This document shows, piece by piece, positions 25,773-34,881 of a stretch of 35,135 nt of DNA; position 1 is the stretch's first letter, and each line of letters starts with the position of its first letter. Below the pieces are notes generated by a model. It was not told the origin of the DNA. It searched no databases and worked only from the letters and a program-made list of their open reading frames with translations. Origin of the DNA: Cellulosilyticum ruminicola JCM 14822 (GTDB taxonomy: Bacteria; Bacillota; Clostridia; Lachnospirales; Cellulosilyticaceae). The position numbers were made by a program, and so were the translations under genes. The DNA lies in the NCBI RefSeq assembly GCF_001311925.1, contig NZ_BBCG01000037.1:1-35135 (forward strand), given 5' to 3'.

Positions 25773-27011
25773 ATGGAAACATTAAAATTAGCAATTGTAG
25801 GATGTGGAGAAATTTTTATATCTCATTGGGATGGATATGTTGAACAATATGAAAAAGGATTCCGTGATTTTGAAATAACTGCATTTTGCGATTTAGATAT
25901 TACAAGAGCTGAAGAATATGCTCAAAAGTATAAAGAAGTTTTTGGTAAAGAAGCAGCAGTTTTTAAAAGTGTAGATGAAATGTTAAATAGTACAGTAGAG
26001 TTTTCGGCAGTTAGTATTCAAATTCCACATAATGAACATCATATAGAATCTATGAAGTGTTTAAAGGCTAAGAAGCATGTTGTAATTGAGAAACCTTTAG
26101 CAATTACATTAAAGGCTGCAAGAATGATGATGGATTGTGCGAAAGAAAATGGAGTAACGCTAAAGATAATGGAAGACTACAGATATGCATTATCAGAAAG
26201 AGCAGCAGCATGGGCAGTTAGATCGGGATTAATTGGTCAACCACGTGTTTTAAATGTTATGGATATAGCTTTACGTCAATGGTCATGGGATTGGCGTGAT
26301 GAAAAGTATATAGCAGGTGGAGGATGGACACTAGATGGAGGTATCCACTTTGTTGATTTATGGATGAATATTTTAGGTGGTGTTAAAAGAGTTACTGCAG
26401 TAAGTAGATGCTATGATAATATTCGCTATAAAAAGTTTATAAAGAAAAAAACTAAAGCAAATGAAAAAGCTATTAGTAAATATAGAAAAACTAGATCAAT
26501 ACAATTTGTAGAAAGAGAAAATCTAGAAGACCCAGTAGAATCAAATTTAGAGGACACAACAAGTGCAATTTTAGAATTTGAAAATGGAGTATTAGGAACA
26601 TGGGTTGTTTCTCGTGCAGCAACAGGAAGATTGGATCGTACTTTCTGCTTATCAGGAAGTGAAGGCTCTCTTTTATGGAAAGATGGAATTTATGATTATA
26701 ATAATGATTTAGTTATTAGTTGGGAAGAGCTTCAAGAAGAATTCTTACAAAATATTACAAAGGAAGAAGAAGAATTCTTATTCCCACATGGCCTTAGAAA
26801 GACTATGGCATTAGAACAAAGGGAATTTATAGACTTCTTATTTGGAAGAAGAGAGCTTGAAGTAACAGCTGAGGTTGGATATAGAGACTTAGCAGTAGCA
26901 TATGCGGTTTATGAGTCAGCAGAATTAAAACAAAGTGTATTAGTAGAAGATGTAATGAATCTTAAAGTAGCAAATTATCAAGATGATATTAATAAAGTTC
27001 TAGAAATATAA
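25773..27011 (+). CDS. Gfo/Idh/MocA-family NAD(P)-dependent oxidoreductase
   Basis: 412 residues. The Rossmann motif is at the start (LAIVGCGEIFISHW), followed by VSIQIPHNEHH and VVIEKPLAIT with the family lysine of EKP. The C-terminal domain contains GGGWTLDGGIHFVDLW, in which the D-x-x-x-H pair contributes to catalysis. Members oxidise or reduce hydroxyls on sugars, inositols and cyclitols (Idh, MocA, StsB of streptidine formation). GGGGGAA precedes the ATG. About 20 residues longer than usual because of a lysine-rich stretch around 215-245. Its partners here are two DegT aminotransferases, so it could form the keto group they need. Confidence 0.9.
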   Translation: METLKLAIVGCGEIFISHWDGYVEQYEKGFRDFEITAFCDLDITRAEEYAQKYKEVFGKEAAVFKSVDEMLNSTVEFSAVSIQIPHNEHHIESMKCLKAKKHVVIEKPLAITLKAARMMMDCAKENGVTLKIMEDYRYALSERAAAWAVRSGLIGQPRVLNVMDIALRQWSWDWRDEKYIAGGGWTLDGGIHFVDLWMNILGGVKRVTAVSRCYDNIRYKKFIKKKTKANEKAISKYRKTRSIQFVERENLEDPVESNLEDTTSAILEFENGVLGTWVVSRAATGRLDRTFCLSGSEGSLLWKDGIYDYNNDLVISWEELQEEFLQNITKEEEEFLFPHGLRKTMALEQREFIDFLFGRRELEVTAEVGYRDLAVAYAVYESAELKQSVLVEDVMNLKVANYQDDINKVLEI

Positions 27012-27091
27012 TTGTAATGCATTAAATAAAGCTTTATAAGAAAAAAGATATATTACATAGGCTAAAAGAAGACAGGGAGGATTGGTTAAGG

Positions 27092-28159
27092 GTGGAACCA
27101 ATTATTGTTGTAAAGGATATAAGGAAAGAGTTTAAGGTTGCTAATAGACACGAAGGCTTATGTGGTAGTATACGAGATTTGTTCTTTAGAGAATATAAGG
27201 TTGTACAAGCTGTAAATGGTGTAAGTATGGAAATCCTACCTGGAGAGATAGTAGGGTATTTAGGGCCTAATGGGGCAGGTAAATCAACGACGATTAAGAT
27301 GATGACAGGAATTTTAGAACCTACCTCAGGGAGCATCACAGTAAATGGAATTGTTCCATACAAAAATAGAGTTAAGAATGCTCAAAACATAGGTGTAGTG
27401 TTTGGACAACGTACACAGTTAAGATGGGCATTGCCAGCAATTGAGTCATTTAAATTATTAAAAGACATGTACCGCATTAGTGATAAAGAATATAAAGAAA
27501 ATTTAGAGCTGCTCAATTGCATTCTTGGTAAGGAAGAGTTATTACAATGCACAGTACGCCAAATGTCATTAGGACAACGAATACTATGCGATATTATGGC
27601 ATCCTTTTTACATAACCCAAGTATTGTATTTTTGGACGAACCTACTATTGGTCTTGATGTAGCTATGAAGGCTAGGATAAGGGAAATGATAAAGGTCTTA
27701 AATAAAGAAAAGAATACAACGGTTATATTAACAACTCATGATATGGGTGACGTTGATGCATTATGCCAAAGGGCTGTAATTATTGATAAAGGAAATGTAC
27801 TATATGATGATAGTATAGAGAATTTGCGTAGATACTTTGGAGCATATAGAGCACTAAGATTAAATTTATTTAAAGACATAAGCAAAGTTACACAGGAACA
27901 ATTAGAGAAAATAAAAAATGATTTAGAAGAAGAAATTGCTAAAAAGACATTTCAGAGGCCATCTATTACTGTAGAAAGTAAAGAAAAAGAAGTGTGTATA
28001 TTAATTGATGAAGATAAAATATCTACTATGGAAATTATCAATTGTATTCAAGAGAAATATAGAATTTATGATTTGTCAATAAATGATATATCAACAGAGA
28101 ATGTAATTAAAAAGATTTATGCAGGTGAGACAAATGAAGAAATACTTAGCATTGACTAA
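27092..28159 (+). CDS. ABC-2 exporter, ATP-binding protein (COG4586-like)
   Basis: 355 residues, one ATPase domain. Walker A GPNGAGKST near 57-65, signature MSLGQRILCDI, Walker B IVFLDEPTIGLD, and switch TTHDMGD. The VFGQRTQLRW segment is characteristic of the COG4586 group, whose genes sit next to two ABC-2 permeases as they do here. The start is a GTG at 27092 with AGGGAGG at 27074-27080. It is preceded by an 80-base gap, the largest since 12969 apart from one near 32 kb; a weak internal promoter is possible but not visible. It probably energises export of the locus product. Confidence 0.88.
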   Translation: MEPIIVVKDIRKEFKVANRHEGLCGSIRDLFFREYKVVQAVNGVSMEILPGEIVGYLGPNGAGKSTTIKMMTGILEPTSGSITVNGIVPYKNRVKNAQNIGVVFGQRTQLRWALPAIESFKLLKDMYRISDKEYKENLELLNCILGKEELLQCTVRQMSLGQRILCDIMASFLHNPSIVFLDEPTIGLDVAMKARIREMIKVLNKEKNTTVILTTHDMGDVDALCQRAVIIDKGNVLYDDSIENLRRYFGAYRALRLNLFKDISKVTQEQLEKIKNDLEEEIAKKTFQRPSITVESKEKEVCILIDEDKISTMEIINCIQEKYRIYDLSINDISTENVIKKIYAGETNEEILSID

Positions 28160-28931
28160 AGTAGGTATATTAGAAAAATTAAATTTCCGAGGTAGTATTT
28201 ATATTAATTTGATTGGTAATTTAATTTATTTAATTGTTACGTATTATTTATGGAAAGCAGTATATATGTCAGTTGAAACAGGCACTGTAAACGGAATGAG
28301 TTTTTATGACACCATGATATATCTTGTACTTGCAGCAACTATTTCAATGATAATGGGATCTAGAGTAGTTTGGTGGATGGGAATGGATTATCAATCTGGG
28401 CAGGTTGGAATAGATTTATTAAAACCTATGAATTATCTGGTTTACTGGTTTTTTTTCGAGTCAGGTGAATATATTGTATCGATAATAACACTGTTTATAC
28501 CGACTTTTTGTATAGTATATGTATTAACAAAAGGTATGATTGTATTAGGCGTAAATATAATCTTTTTTGTAATTAGTTTAATACTCAGTATATTAATTAA
28601 TTATTTTATAGATTTCATAGTAGGTATTTTATGTTTCTATACCCAATCTATATGGGGAATTAATATTATGAAAGAAGTAGTTGTAGCATTGTTATCAGGA
28701 GCAAGAATTCCTTTAGTATTTTTCCCGGTAGTACTTAGAAACTTATGTAAGTATCTACCTTTTCAATATATTTATAATACACCATTAACTATTATACTAA
28801 GTCACAATTGTAAGCTAACGGAATACATGCATTTACTGTTAATACAGATTGTGTGGGTTATAATAACAGGAATATTAGCAGCACTTGTATGGAAAAATTC
28901 TAAGAAACTTATAACTGTTAATGGAGGGTAA
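28134..28931 (+). CDS. ABC-2 exporter, membrane permease 1 (COG4587-like)
   Basis: 265 residues with about six membrane helices (LIGNLIYLIVTYYLW, LAATISMIMGS and later segments). I place the start at the ATG at 28134, with AGGTGAG at 28123-28129, so that it overlaps the ATPase gene by 26 bases; an in-frame ATG at 28119 would lack a binding site. Typical features are the cytoplasmic first helix (KKYLALTKVGILEKLNFRGS) and a late LPFQYIYNTP motif seen in this permease group. It forms the channel with the next gene. Confidence 0.82.
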   Translation: MKKYLALTKVGILEKLNFRGSIYINLIGNLIYLIVTYYLWKAVYMSVETGTVNGMSFYDTMIYLVLAATISMIMGSRVVWWMGMDYQSGQVGIDLLKPMNYLVYWFFFESGEYIVSIITLFIPTFCIVYVLTKGMIVLGVNIIFFVISLILSILINYFIDFIVGILCFYTQSIWGINIMKEVVVALLSGARIPLVFFPVVLRNLCKYLPFQYIYNTPLTIILSHNCKLTEYMHLLLIQIVWVIITGILAALVWKNSKKLITVNGG

Positions 28932-28936
28932 TACTA

Positions 28937-29741
28937 ATGAAGAACGAAATTAGACATTATCTACATTTATACAAAATAATTTTTATACAAGATTTAAAGT
29001 GTAAAATGAGTTATCCTATAGATTTTATAATATCATGTATAGGGTTAATTATAACTAATATATCAGCATTCATCGTGTTTAAAATTTTATTTAATAATTT
29101 CAATGATATAGCTGGTTGGGGATATTATGAAATTATGTTTTTGTATAGTTTCTCATTATTATCTATAACTCCAGCACAATGTTTTTTAGATAATAATTGG
29201 AATCTAGGAGATAATGTTTTGACAGGAGATTTTATTAAATATTGTGTAAAACCTATAAACATATATTTCTATTACAACTCTGAAGTATTTGATGTAAAAG
29301 GTATAGGCCAATTTATGATTGGAGCAGGTGCATTAGCATATGCATGGCAACATTTACATATTCCTTTTACAGTAGTAAGTTTTGTATTACTTATTTTAAA
29401 TTTACTAACGGCATCTTTATTTATGATGGGGTTAATAAATCTAGCTGCAGCAGTAAATTTTAAATCTGTACAAGGTGCAGAGTATATTATGTCACTGATA
29501 TTTAAATTAGGTGATTATGCACGTTATCCAATATCAATTTTTTAATGGAATATTAAAATGGTTTTTTACTTTAATTATACCAATAGGTTTTATTGCCTAT
29601 TATCCAAGCTTAATATTCTTAACACCAGAAAATATTCCAATATTATCATATTGTACAGCAATAATAGGAATTATATTCTTCTATATAAGCTATAAGATAT
29701 GGATGAAAGGAGCCGTTGCATATGATGGAACAGGTTCTTAA
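28937..29741 (+). pseudogene. ABC-2 exporter, membrane permease 2 (COG3694-like), one-base frameshift
   Basis: The ATG at 28937 follows GGAGGG. The frame encodes five or so membrane helices and ends early at GDYARYPISIF because of a run of six T at 29538-29543. Removing one T restores ISIFNGILKWFFTLIIPIGFIAYYPSLIFL and continues to the stop at 29741, giving 267 residues, the normal family length. The final segment contains the conserved RYPI...IPxxFxxYYP signature. So only the last quarter is displaced. Either the exporter is inactivated, the shift is rescued by slippage, or this is a homopolymer error in the assembly. Confidence 0.8.
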
Positions 29742-29773
29742 AAAATATTAGTACATATTGGAAGGAGAGAAAA

Positions 29774-30958
29774 ATGAGGGTAGTAGTTGTAGGAGCAGGA
29801 TATGTAGGAATGGCAAATGCGGTTTTATTAGCACAGCATAATGAGGTCGTTATTTCTGATATAAGTGAAGAAAGAATTAATCTAATAAATGAAAAAAAGT
29901 CACCAATTAAAGATAAAGAGTTAGAGGAGTATCTAAAAAGAGATGACTTAAATCTAACAGGTGTAACAAGTCAAGAGGTAGATTATACAGATGCTAATTA
30001 TATTATAATTGCAACACCTACTAATTATGATGAAGATAAACAGTATTTCGATACATCATCAATAGAAAGCGTAGTAGAAAATATTTTAGAATCCGGAAGT
30101 AAAGCTATAATTGTAATAAAATCAACGATTCCAGTAGGATATACAGAGAAATTAAGCAAAATGTTTAATTGTACTAATATTTTATTTTCACCAGAATTTT
30201 TAAGAGAAGGAAGAGCCTTATATGATAATTTATATCCATCAAGGATTATTGTGGGATGGAATAAAGAAAATAGTGATATGGAAGAGAAGGCATATGAGTT
30301 TGCAAAATTAATAGAACAAGCAACATTAAAAGAAGAAACAAAAATTATTATAATGAATACAGAAGAAGCAGAAGGTGTAAAATTATTTGCCAATACATAT
30401 TTAGCATTAAGAATTAGTTTTTTCAATGAATTAGATACATATGCGGAAATGAGAGGATTATGTTCAGAGAAAATGATAGAAGGGGTTTGCGATGATCCTA
30501 GAATTGGACAATATTATAATAATCCTTCATTTGGATATGGAGGATATTGCTTACCAAAGGATACAAAGCAATTAGCTATACAGTTTTCAGATATTCCTAG
30601 CAAAATTATTAAATCTATTAGTGAGTCTAATGGACTTAGAAAAGGTTATATAGTAGACCAGATATTTAAAATGAATCCTAAGATTATAGGAATATATAGA
30701 TTAAGTATGAAAAAATCCTCAGATAACTATAGACAAAGCAGTATGATAGATATTGTAGAACAATTAAATGATAGAGGCAAAGAAGTTATTATATATGAAC
30801 CTATGTTAAATACAGATGAATTTATGGGAAATAAAGTTTATAAGGATTTAGCAGAGTTTAAGAAAGAGAGTACTATTATTGTTGCAAATAGATGTGAGGA
30901 AGAAATATTAGATAGTATAGAAAAAGTATATACGAGAGATTTATACACAAGGGACTAG
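29774..30958 (+). CDS. ugd: UDP-glucose 6-dehydrogenase
   Basis: 394 residues; oxidises UDP-glucose twice to UDP-glucuronate with NAD+. Rossmann motif GAGYVG at 7-12. Then ATPTNYDED, VIKSTIPVGYT, FSPEFLREGRALYDNLYPSRI (a hallmark of the family), NTEEAEGVKLFANTYLALRI with the active-site lysine, and GYGGYCLPKDTKQ with Cys259, the catalytic thiol. GGAAGGAG precedes the ATG. It supplies UDP-glucuronate both for the decarboxylase at 32.1 kb and, possibly, for the glycosyltransferases. The C-terminal part is normal; nothing is missing. Confidence 0.94.
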   Translation: MRVVVVGAGYVGMANAVLLAQHNEVVISDISEERINLINEKKSPIKDKELEEYLKRDDLNLTGVTSQEVDYTDANYIIIATPTNYDEDKQYFDTSSIESVVENILESGSKAIIVIKSTIPVGYTEKLSKMFNCTNILFSPEFLREGRALYDNLYPSRIIVGWNKENSDMEEKAYEFAKLIEQATLKEETKIIIMNTEEAEGVKLFANTYLALRISFFNELDTYAEMRGLCSEKMIEGVCDDPRIGQYYNNPSFGYGGYCLPKDTKQLAIQFSDIPSKIIKSISESNGLRKGYIVDQIFKMNPKIIGIYRLSMKKSSDNYRQSSMIDIVEQLNDRGKEVIIYEPMLNTDEFMGNKVYKDLAEFKKESTIIVANRCEEEILDSIEKVYTRDLYTRD

Positions 30959-30979
30959 AAAAGTAAAGGAGGAGATGAA

Positions 30980-32008
30980 GTGGTAAGTATAGTAATGCCT
31001 GCTTTTAATAGTGAGAAAACTATTGCTGAATCTATTAATTCCGTAATAAAACAGACATACAAAGAGTGGGAATTAATAGTAGTAGATGATGGCTCAATAG
31101 ATACCACTGTCTCTATTGTAACTAAGTATCAAGAAACTAATAAAAATATAAGATGTATTAGTAACTCAAATAAAAAGGGAGTTTCAGGCGCTAGAAACAC
31201 TGGGATTATGGCAGCAAAAGGAACATATATTGCTTTTTTAGATTCAGATGATATATGGTTAGAACATCATTTACAAGAGTGTATAGAGACATTAGAAAGA
31301 TTTAATTATCAAATTTGTAGTACTTTATGGCTTGAAAATGTATATGGGAATATTACAAAAATAGGTGAAAGTGGTTGGTTTGATTATATTTTTAATGATA
31401 TGCAAAATAAGCTTGGCATTAATAGAAATGAGAAGTATTGGAAGTTTGATAAACGTTTATTTCAATATATTGTTGAAAGTGAATTTTACTGTTTTCACAT
31501 TAACACAGTTGTAGTTAAAAAGAGCTTGATAAAAAAAGTTGGTGGATTTAATGAGAAAATGCAGGCAAGTGAAGATTTAGATGTTATGTATAAAATGTTG
31601 CAATATGAGAATTTAGTTACAATAAATGATTATCATTTTATATATAATTATGGACAAAATAATATCTATGCATTTTGTAATAGAGGAGAAAGCTTAGAAA
31701 AGGAATTAAATGATCGTAGAATGTTAGAAAAGCTTGCCTTAAATGTAAAGGGGAAAATACAGTTAAATACTAGAATGAAAGCTTTAGTGAAAAAATCGGA
31801 TGTAATTAACAATAAAGAAGAGTTGATTAATTTGTTAAACAAGAAAATATATGAGCGTTCGATGACATATGTGTGGTTAAATAAGAAATATCATATATGG
31901 ACAAGTATATGGATGTTTATAAAAACTATGAGATTTTTAAAATTCAAGAGTAGAGAGGAACGATATTTTCATTCCGATTATAGAAAAAAACATTTGCATC
32001 TAGACTAA
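30980..32008 (+). CDS. GT2 glycosyltransferase (GT-A fold)
   Basis: 342 residues. VSIVMPAFNSEKTIAESINSV opens the fold, WELIVVDDGSID gives the first acidic motif, GVSGARNTGI follows and FLDSDDIW is the DxD-like site. The late KMQASEDLDVMYKM holds the ED motif expected for the catalytic base. No membrane helix. The start is a GTG at 30980 with AAGGAGG at 30966-30972. It belongs to the same run as ugd (22 bases between). Acceptor unknown; UDP-xylose or UDP-glucuronate is a plausible donor because the flanking genes make them. Confidence 0.88.
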   Translation: MVSIVMPAFNSEKTIAESINSVIKQTYKEWELIVVDDGSIDTTVSIVTKYQETNKNIRCISNSNKKGVSGARNTGIMAAKGTYIAFLDSDDIWLEHHLQECIETLERFNYQICSTLWLENVYGNITKIGESGWFDYIFNDMQNKLGINRNEKYWKFDKRLFQYIVESEFYCFHINTVVVKKSLIKKVGGFNEKMQASEDLDVMYKMLQYENLVTINDYHFIYNYGQNNIYAFCNRGESLEKELNDRRMLEKLALNVKGKIQLNTRMKALVKKSDVINNKEELINLLNKKIYERSMTYVWLNKKYHIWTSIWMFIKTMRFLKFKSREERYFHSDYRKKHLHLD

Positions 32009-32099
32009 GAAAAGTAACAGATTTTATTTGAAGTAATCGCAATATAAGCTGAAAGAAAGGAAAGTATAGATATATTAGAGATATAAATATACGCAGATA

Positions 32100-33086
32100 T
32101 TGAAGATGAAGAAAAAATTGATATTAGTGACGGGTGGAGCTGGTTTTTTAGGAAGTAATTTATGTAAAGTATTAGTTGAACAAGGAAATTATGTAGTTTG
32201 TATTGATAATTTATATACAGGAAGAAAAGAAAATATAGTAGATTTAATGGAGAAAGAAAATTTCATCTTCATTAATCATGATATTATTCAACCAATTAAT
32301 CTAGATACTGTTTTTTCATTTAAATCAGGGGATATTAGCATTACAGAAGTAGAACAGATATATAATTTAGCTTGTCCTGCAAGTCCTATACATTATCAAA
32401 AAGATCCTATACAAACATTAAAAACAAGTGTATGGGGAATCATGAATATGTTAGCAATTGCTAAAAAAACGAATGCAACGATATTACAAGCAAGTACAAG
32501 TGAAGTATATGGTGATGCACAAATAACACCACAAAACGAAACTTATCATGGAAATGTTAATACAATAGGAATTAGAGCTTGCTACGATGAGGGTAAACGT
32601 GTGGCAGAGACATTACTCTTTGATTATCATAGAATGTATAATGTTAATATTAAGGTAATGAGGATTTTTAATACGTATGGGCCTAATATGGATCCTTTAG
32701 ATGGAAGAGTAGTATCTAATTTTATTGTACAAGCATTAAGAAATGATGATATTACAGTTTATGGGGATGGCGAACAAACTAGGAGTTTCTGTTATGTAAC
32801 TGATTTAATTGAAGGAATGATGAGGTTAATGAATAGTAATGATACTATACATGGGCCAGTTAATATAGGAAATCCAGGAGAATTTACAGTTAAACAACTA
32901 GCAGATTTAGTAATTGAATTAACTGGTTCAAAATCTAAAATTATATACATGCCACTACCACAAGATGATCCATGTAGAAGAAGACCAGATATTACGTTAG
33001 CAAAAGAGAAACTTAATTGGGAACCTAAAATACAATTAAAAGAAGGCATAGAAAAAACAATGCAATATTTTAAAGAAATTATATAG
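32100..33086 (+). CDS. UDP-glucuronate decarboxylase (UDP-xylose synthase), SDR family
   Basis: 328 residues from a TTG at 32100, or 326 from the ATG at 32106; no clear ribosome binding site precedes either, unlike the rest of the locus. It is an extended [14 protein letters not shown] at the start, [14 protein letters not shown], a [10 protein letters not shown] strand with the catalytic Ser/Thr, and the YxxxK pair Tyr162/Lys166 in [28 protein letters not shown] is the signature of UDP-xylose synthases. It converts UDP-glucuronate to UDP-xylose with bound NAD+. With ugd it forms a complete UDP-glucose to UDP-xylose route. Its stop at 33084-33086 lies six bases before the IS66 end, with no terminator of its own. 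Confidence 0.9.
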   Translation: MKMKKKLILVTGGAGFLGSNLCKVLVEQGNYVVCIDNLYTGRKENIVDLMEKENFIFINHDIIQPINLDTVFSFKSGDISITEVEQIYNLACPASPIHYQKDPIQTLKTSVWGIMNMLAIAKKTNATILQASTSEVYGDAQITPQNETYHGNVNTIGIRACYDEGKRVAETLLFDYHRMYNVNIKVMRIFNTYGPNMDPLDGRVVSNFIVQALRNDDITVYGDGEQTRSFCYVTDLIEGMMRLMNSNDTIHGPVNIGNPGEFTVKQLADLVIELTGSKSKIIYMPLPQDDPCRRRPDITLAKEKLNWEPKIQLKEGIEKTMQYFKEII

Positions 33087-33116
33087 GTAAATGTAAGCGT
33101 CAATTCAAATACGCCT

Positions 33117-33165
33117 ACAAAAAATACGCCACAGCTAGTATACTTTAACTAGCTTTGTGGCGTAT
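33117..33165 (-). terminator. Hairpin terminator at the 3' end of IS66 tnpC
   Basis: ATACGCCACAGCTAGT at 33124-33139 pairs with ACTAGCTTTGTGGCGTAT at 33148-33165 with a short bulge. Reading on the minus strand, the stem is followed by a run of six T (complement of 33119-33124). It overlaps the tnpC stop codon. It may also block plus-strand transcription leaving the biosynthetic locus, though no T-run follows on that strand. Confidence 0.6.
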
Positions 33166-34787
33166 CTGGGTTTTTGCATTTTTCAGGAATACTTACTGAC
33201 CATGGCAAAATTTCTGAAATCTGCGGAGTCTCGTTTAATTGAATCTGTTCAAACACATATTCCAAGTAGTACATTGGCTTAAGGTTATTGGCTATTGCTG
33301 TTTGAATGATACTATAAATAATAGAAGAAGATCTAGCTCCATTTGGTGTGTTAGAAAACAACCAATTCTTACGACCAATCACAAACATTTTGATTGACTG
33401 TTCAGCTAGATTATTGCTAAGCTGAATTCGTCCATCTTTTAGGAAGTTGCTCAGATATTCTTTTTGATTAAGGGCATACGTAATAGCCTTGCCCAATAAA
33501 CTTTGTGGCAAAGTTTTTGAATTAATCTCATTTATCCAAGCATAGAACTCGTCTAACTTCTTTTTTGACTTTTTTTGTCGAAGTTCAAACTTTCTTCAAC
33601 TGTATAATTTAACTGATCAGCTTCACTTTCTATTGCAAAAAGCTCCTGGATATAAGCTTCGCCTTTTCGAGCGTCTTCATTATTCTGACCTGCCTGCCAT
33701 GCCTCGTGAAATTTTCATTTAGCATGAACTAAGCAGCCACATAATGTAACGTTTTCAAGCTTTTTATAGCCACTATATCCATCACAGTGAAGATAGGTTC
33801 CTTTCCAGTCTTTTAAGAATGTTTTCACATATTCACCAATTCGACCTACTTGATAATCATAAATGATTACAGGTCTTTCAGCGTGCTTAGTGGTCCTATA
33901 AAGCCATTCGTACGATTTAGAAGTCGCCTTTCTTCCTAGCTCATTAAGTACTTCAACAGTGGTTTCATCTGCATGAAGTAATTCATTCGTAAAAAGTTCT
34001 TGTTGGAGCTCTTCAAAAAGTGGCTTTAATAATGTGGCACCTTTTAAAGTCCAATTTGAAAGGTCTTGTCTGGTGAGGTGAATAGCATAGCGTTTAAATT
34101 CCTGTTCCTGCCTGTATAATGGCATGGCATTTGTATATTTTTGATTTGTATATTTTTGATTGATAATGTAAGCCATTAAACTAGGTGAAACCACACTTTT
34201 AGGAATAAGTGCTTTAGGACTTTCAGCAGCTTTTATAAAACTACCTGTCCCTTCTTTATCACACTTTCTACAGCTATATACGTAAGTCACATGTTCAATG
34301 ACTTTTACTTCTGCAGGGATGATTACTAGCTCTTTTCTGATTTCTTTTTTCATCTCTGTTAAAGGTGCGCCACAAGTAGCACATACTTTTTCTTCTTCTG
34401 AAAGTTTGTATTCAATTGTTTCTACAGGAAGTGTATCGAATTTAGCACCTCTTTTAGATTTTTTTCTCTTATGTTCAGGGATTACCATATCTTGGTCTGG
34501 CTCAACTGTGATTGGCTGTTTTAAAACTTCTGCTCATTAAATAAATCTGAAAAAGCGTCAGCAATAGCAATCTGGTTTGAATCAGCTTTTTCAGATGACA
34601 CACCAAATTTCTTTTGTTGACGCAATTTAAGTTGTTCTATGTACCACGCATTTAATTTTTCTAATGACGCAAGTTTTTCCTTCTTTTGAGCGATTTCTTT
34701 TTCTTGTAAGGCAATCTTTTCTTCTTGTTCTTTTAATTTGGATTTTAAAGCTTCAATTTCCTTTTGTTGTTGTTGTAATAAGTTCAC
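33149..34787 (-). pseudogene. IS66-family transposase TnpC, frameshifted and with a nonsense codon
   Basis: Minus strand from a GTG at 34787 (GGAGGG upstream). N-terminal coiled-coil leader (LLQQQQKEIEALKSKLKEQ), then a frameshift near 34525 (NE / VLKQPIT), the zinc-finger domain (CATCGAPL, CRKCDKEG) and the IS66 catalytic core. A TGA at 33715-33717 replaces the expected Arg codon in HAKxKFHEA. A further one-base loss occurs near 33588 (EESL / LRQKKSKK). The C-terminus contains QSLLGKAITYALNQ, SNNLAEQSIK and KNWLFSNTPNGARSS, the Glu-containing end of the DDE domain. A perfect 15-base tandem duplication at 34130-34159 repeats NQKYT. With at least three lesions the protein is inactive. Confidence 0.85.
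34130..34159 (-). repeat. 15-base perfect tandem duplication in tnpC
   Basis: The unit TTTGTATATTTTTGA occurs at 34130-34144 and again at 34145-34159. On the minus strand it duplicates five residues, giving NQKYTNQKYTN in a place where IS66 proteins usually have a single copy. The frame is kept. Confidence 0.85.
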
Positions 34788-34881
34788 TTTAAAACCCTCC
34801 GTTTGTTAGTAATTTCTGAATTTATTATACTATGAATAACAGAGGATTTCTATCTAAAAAAGTCTTAAATTAAGGTTTTTT

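Noticed and set aside
30025-30426. 133-codon minus-strand frame inside ugd
   Set aside because: It lies wholly antisense to a strongly conserved gene, has no binding site and no recognisable product. The same applies to the frames antisense to the GH2, chvE and mmsA genes.
12969-33086. Ordinary capsule or O-antigen locus
   Set aside because: No Wzx flippase, Wzy polymerase, priming glycosyltransferase or chain-length regulator is present. NDT-superfamily, U32 and APH-like genes are not typical. Not fully excluded, because the right end is cut by an IS.
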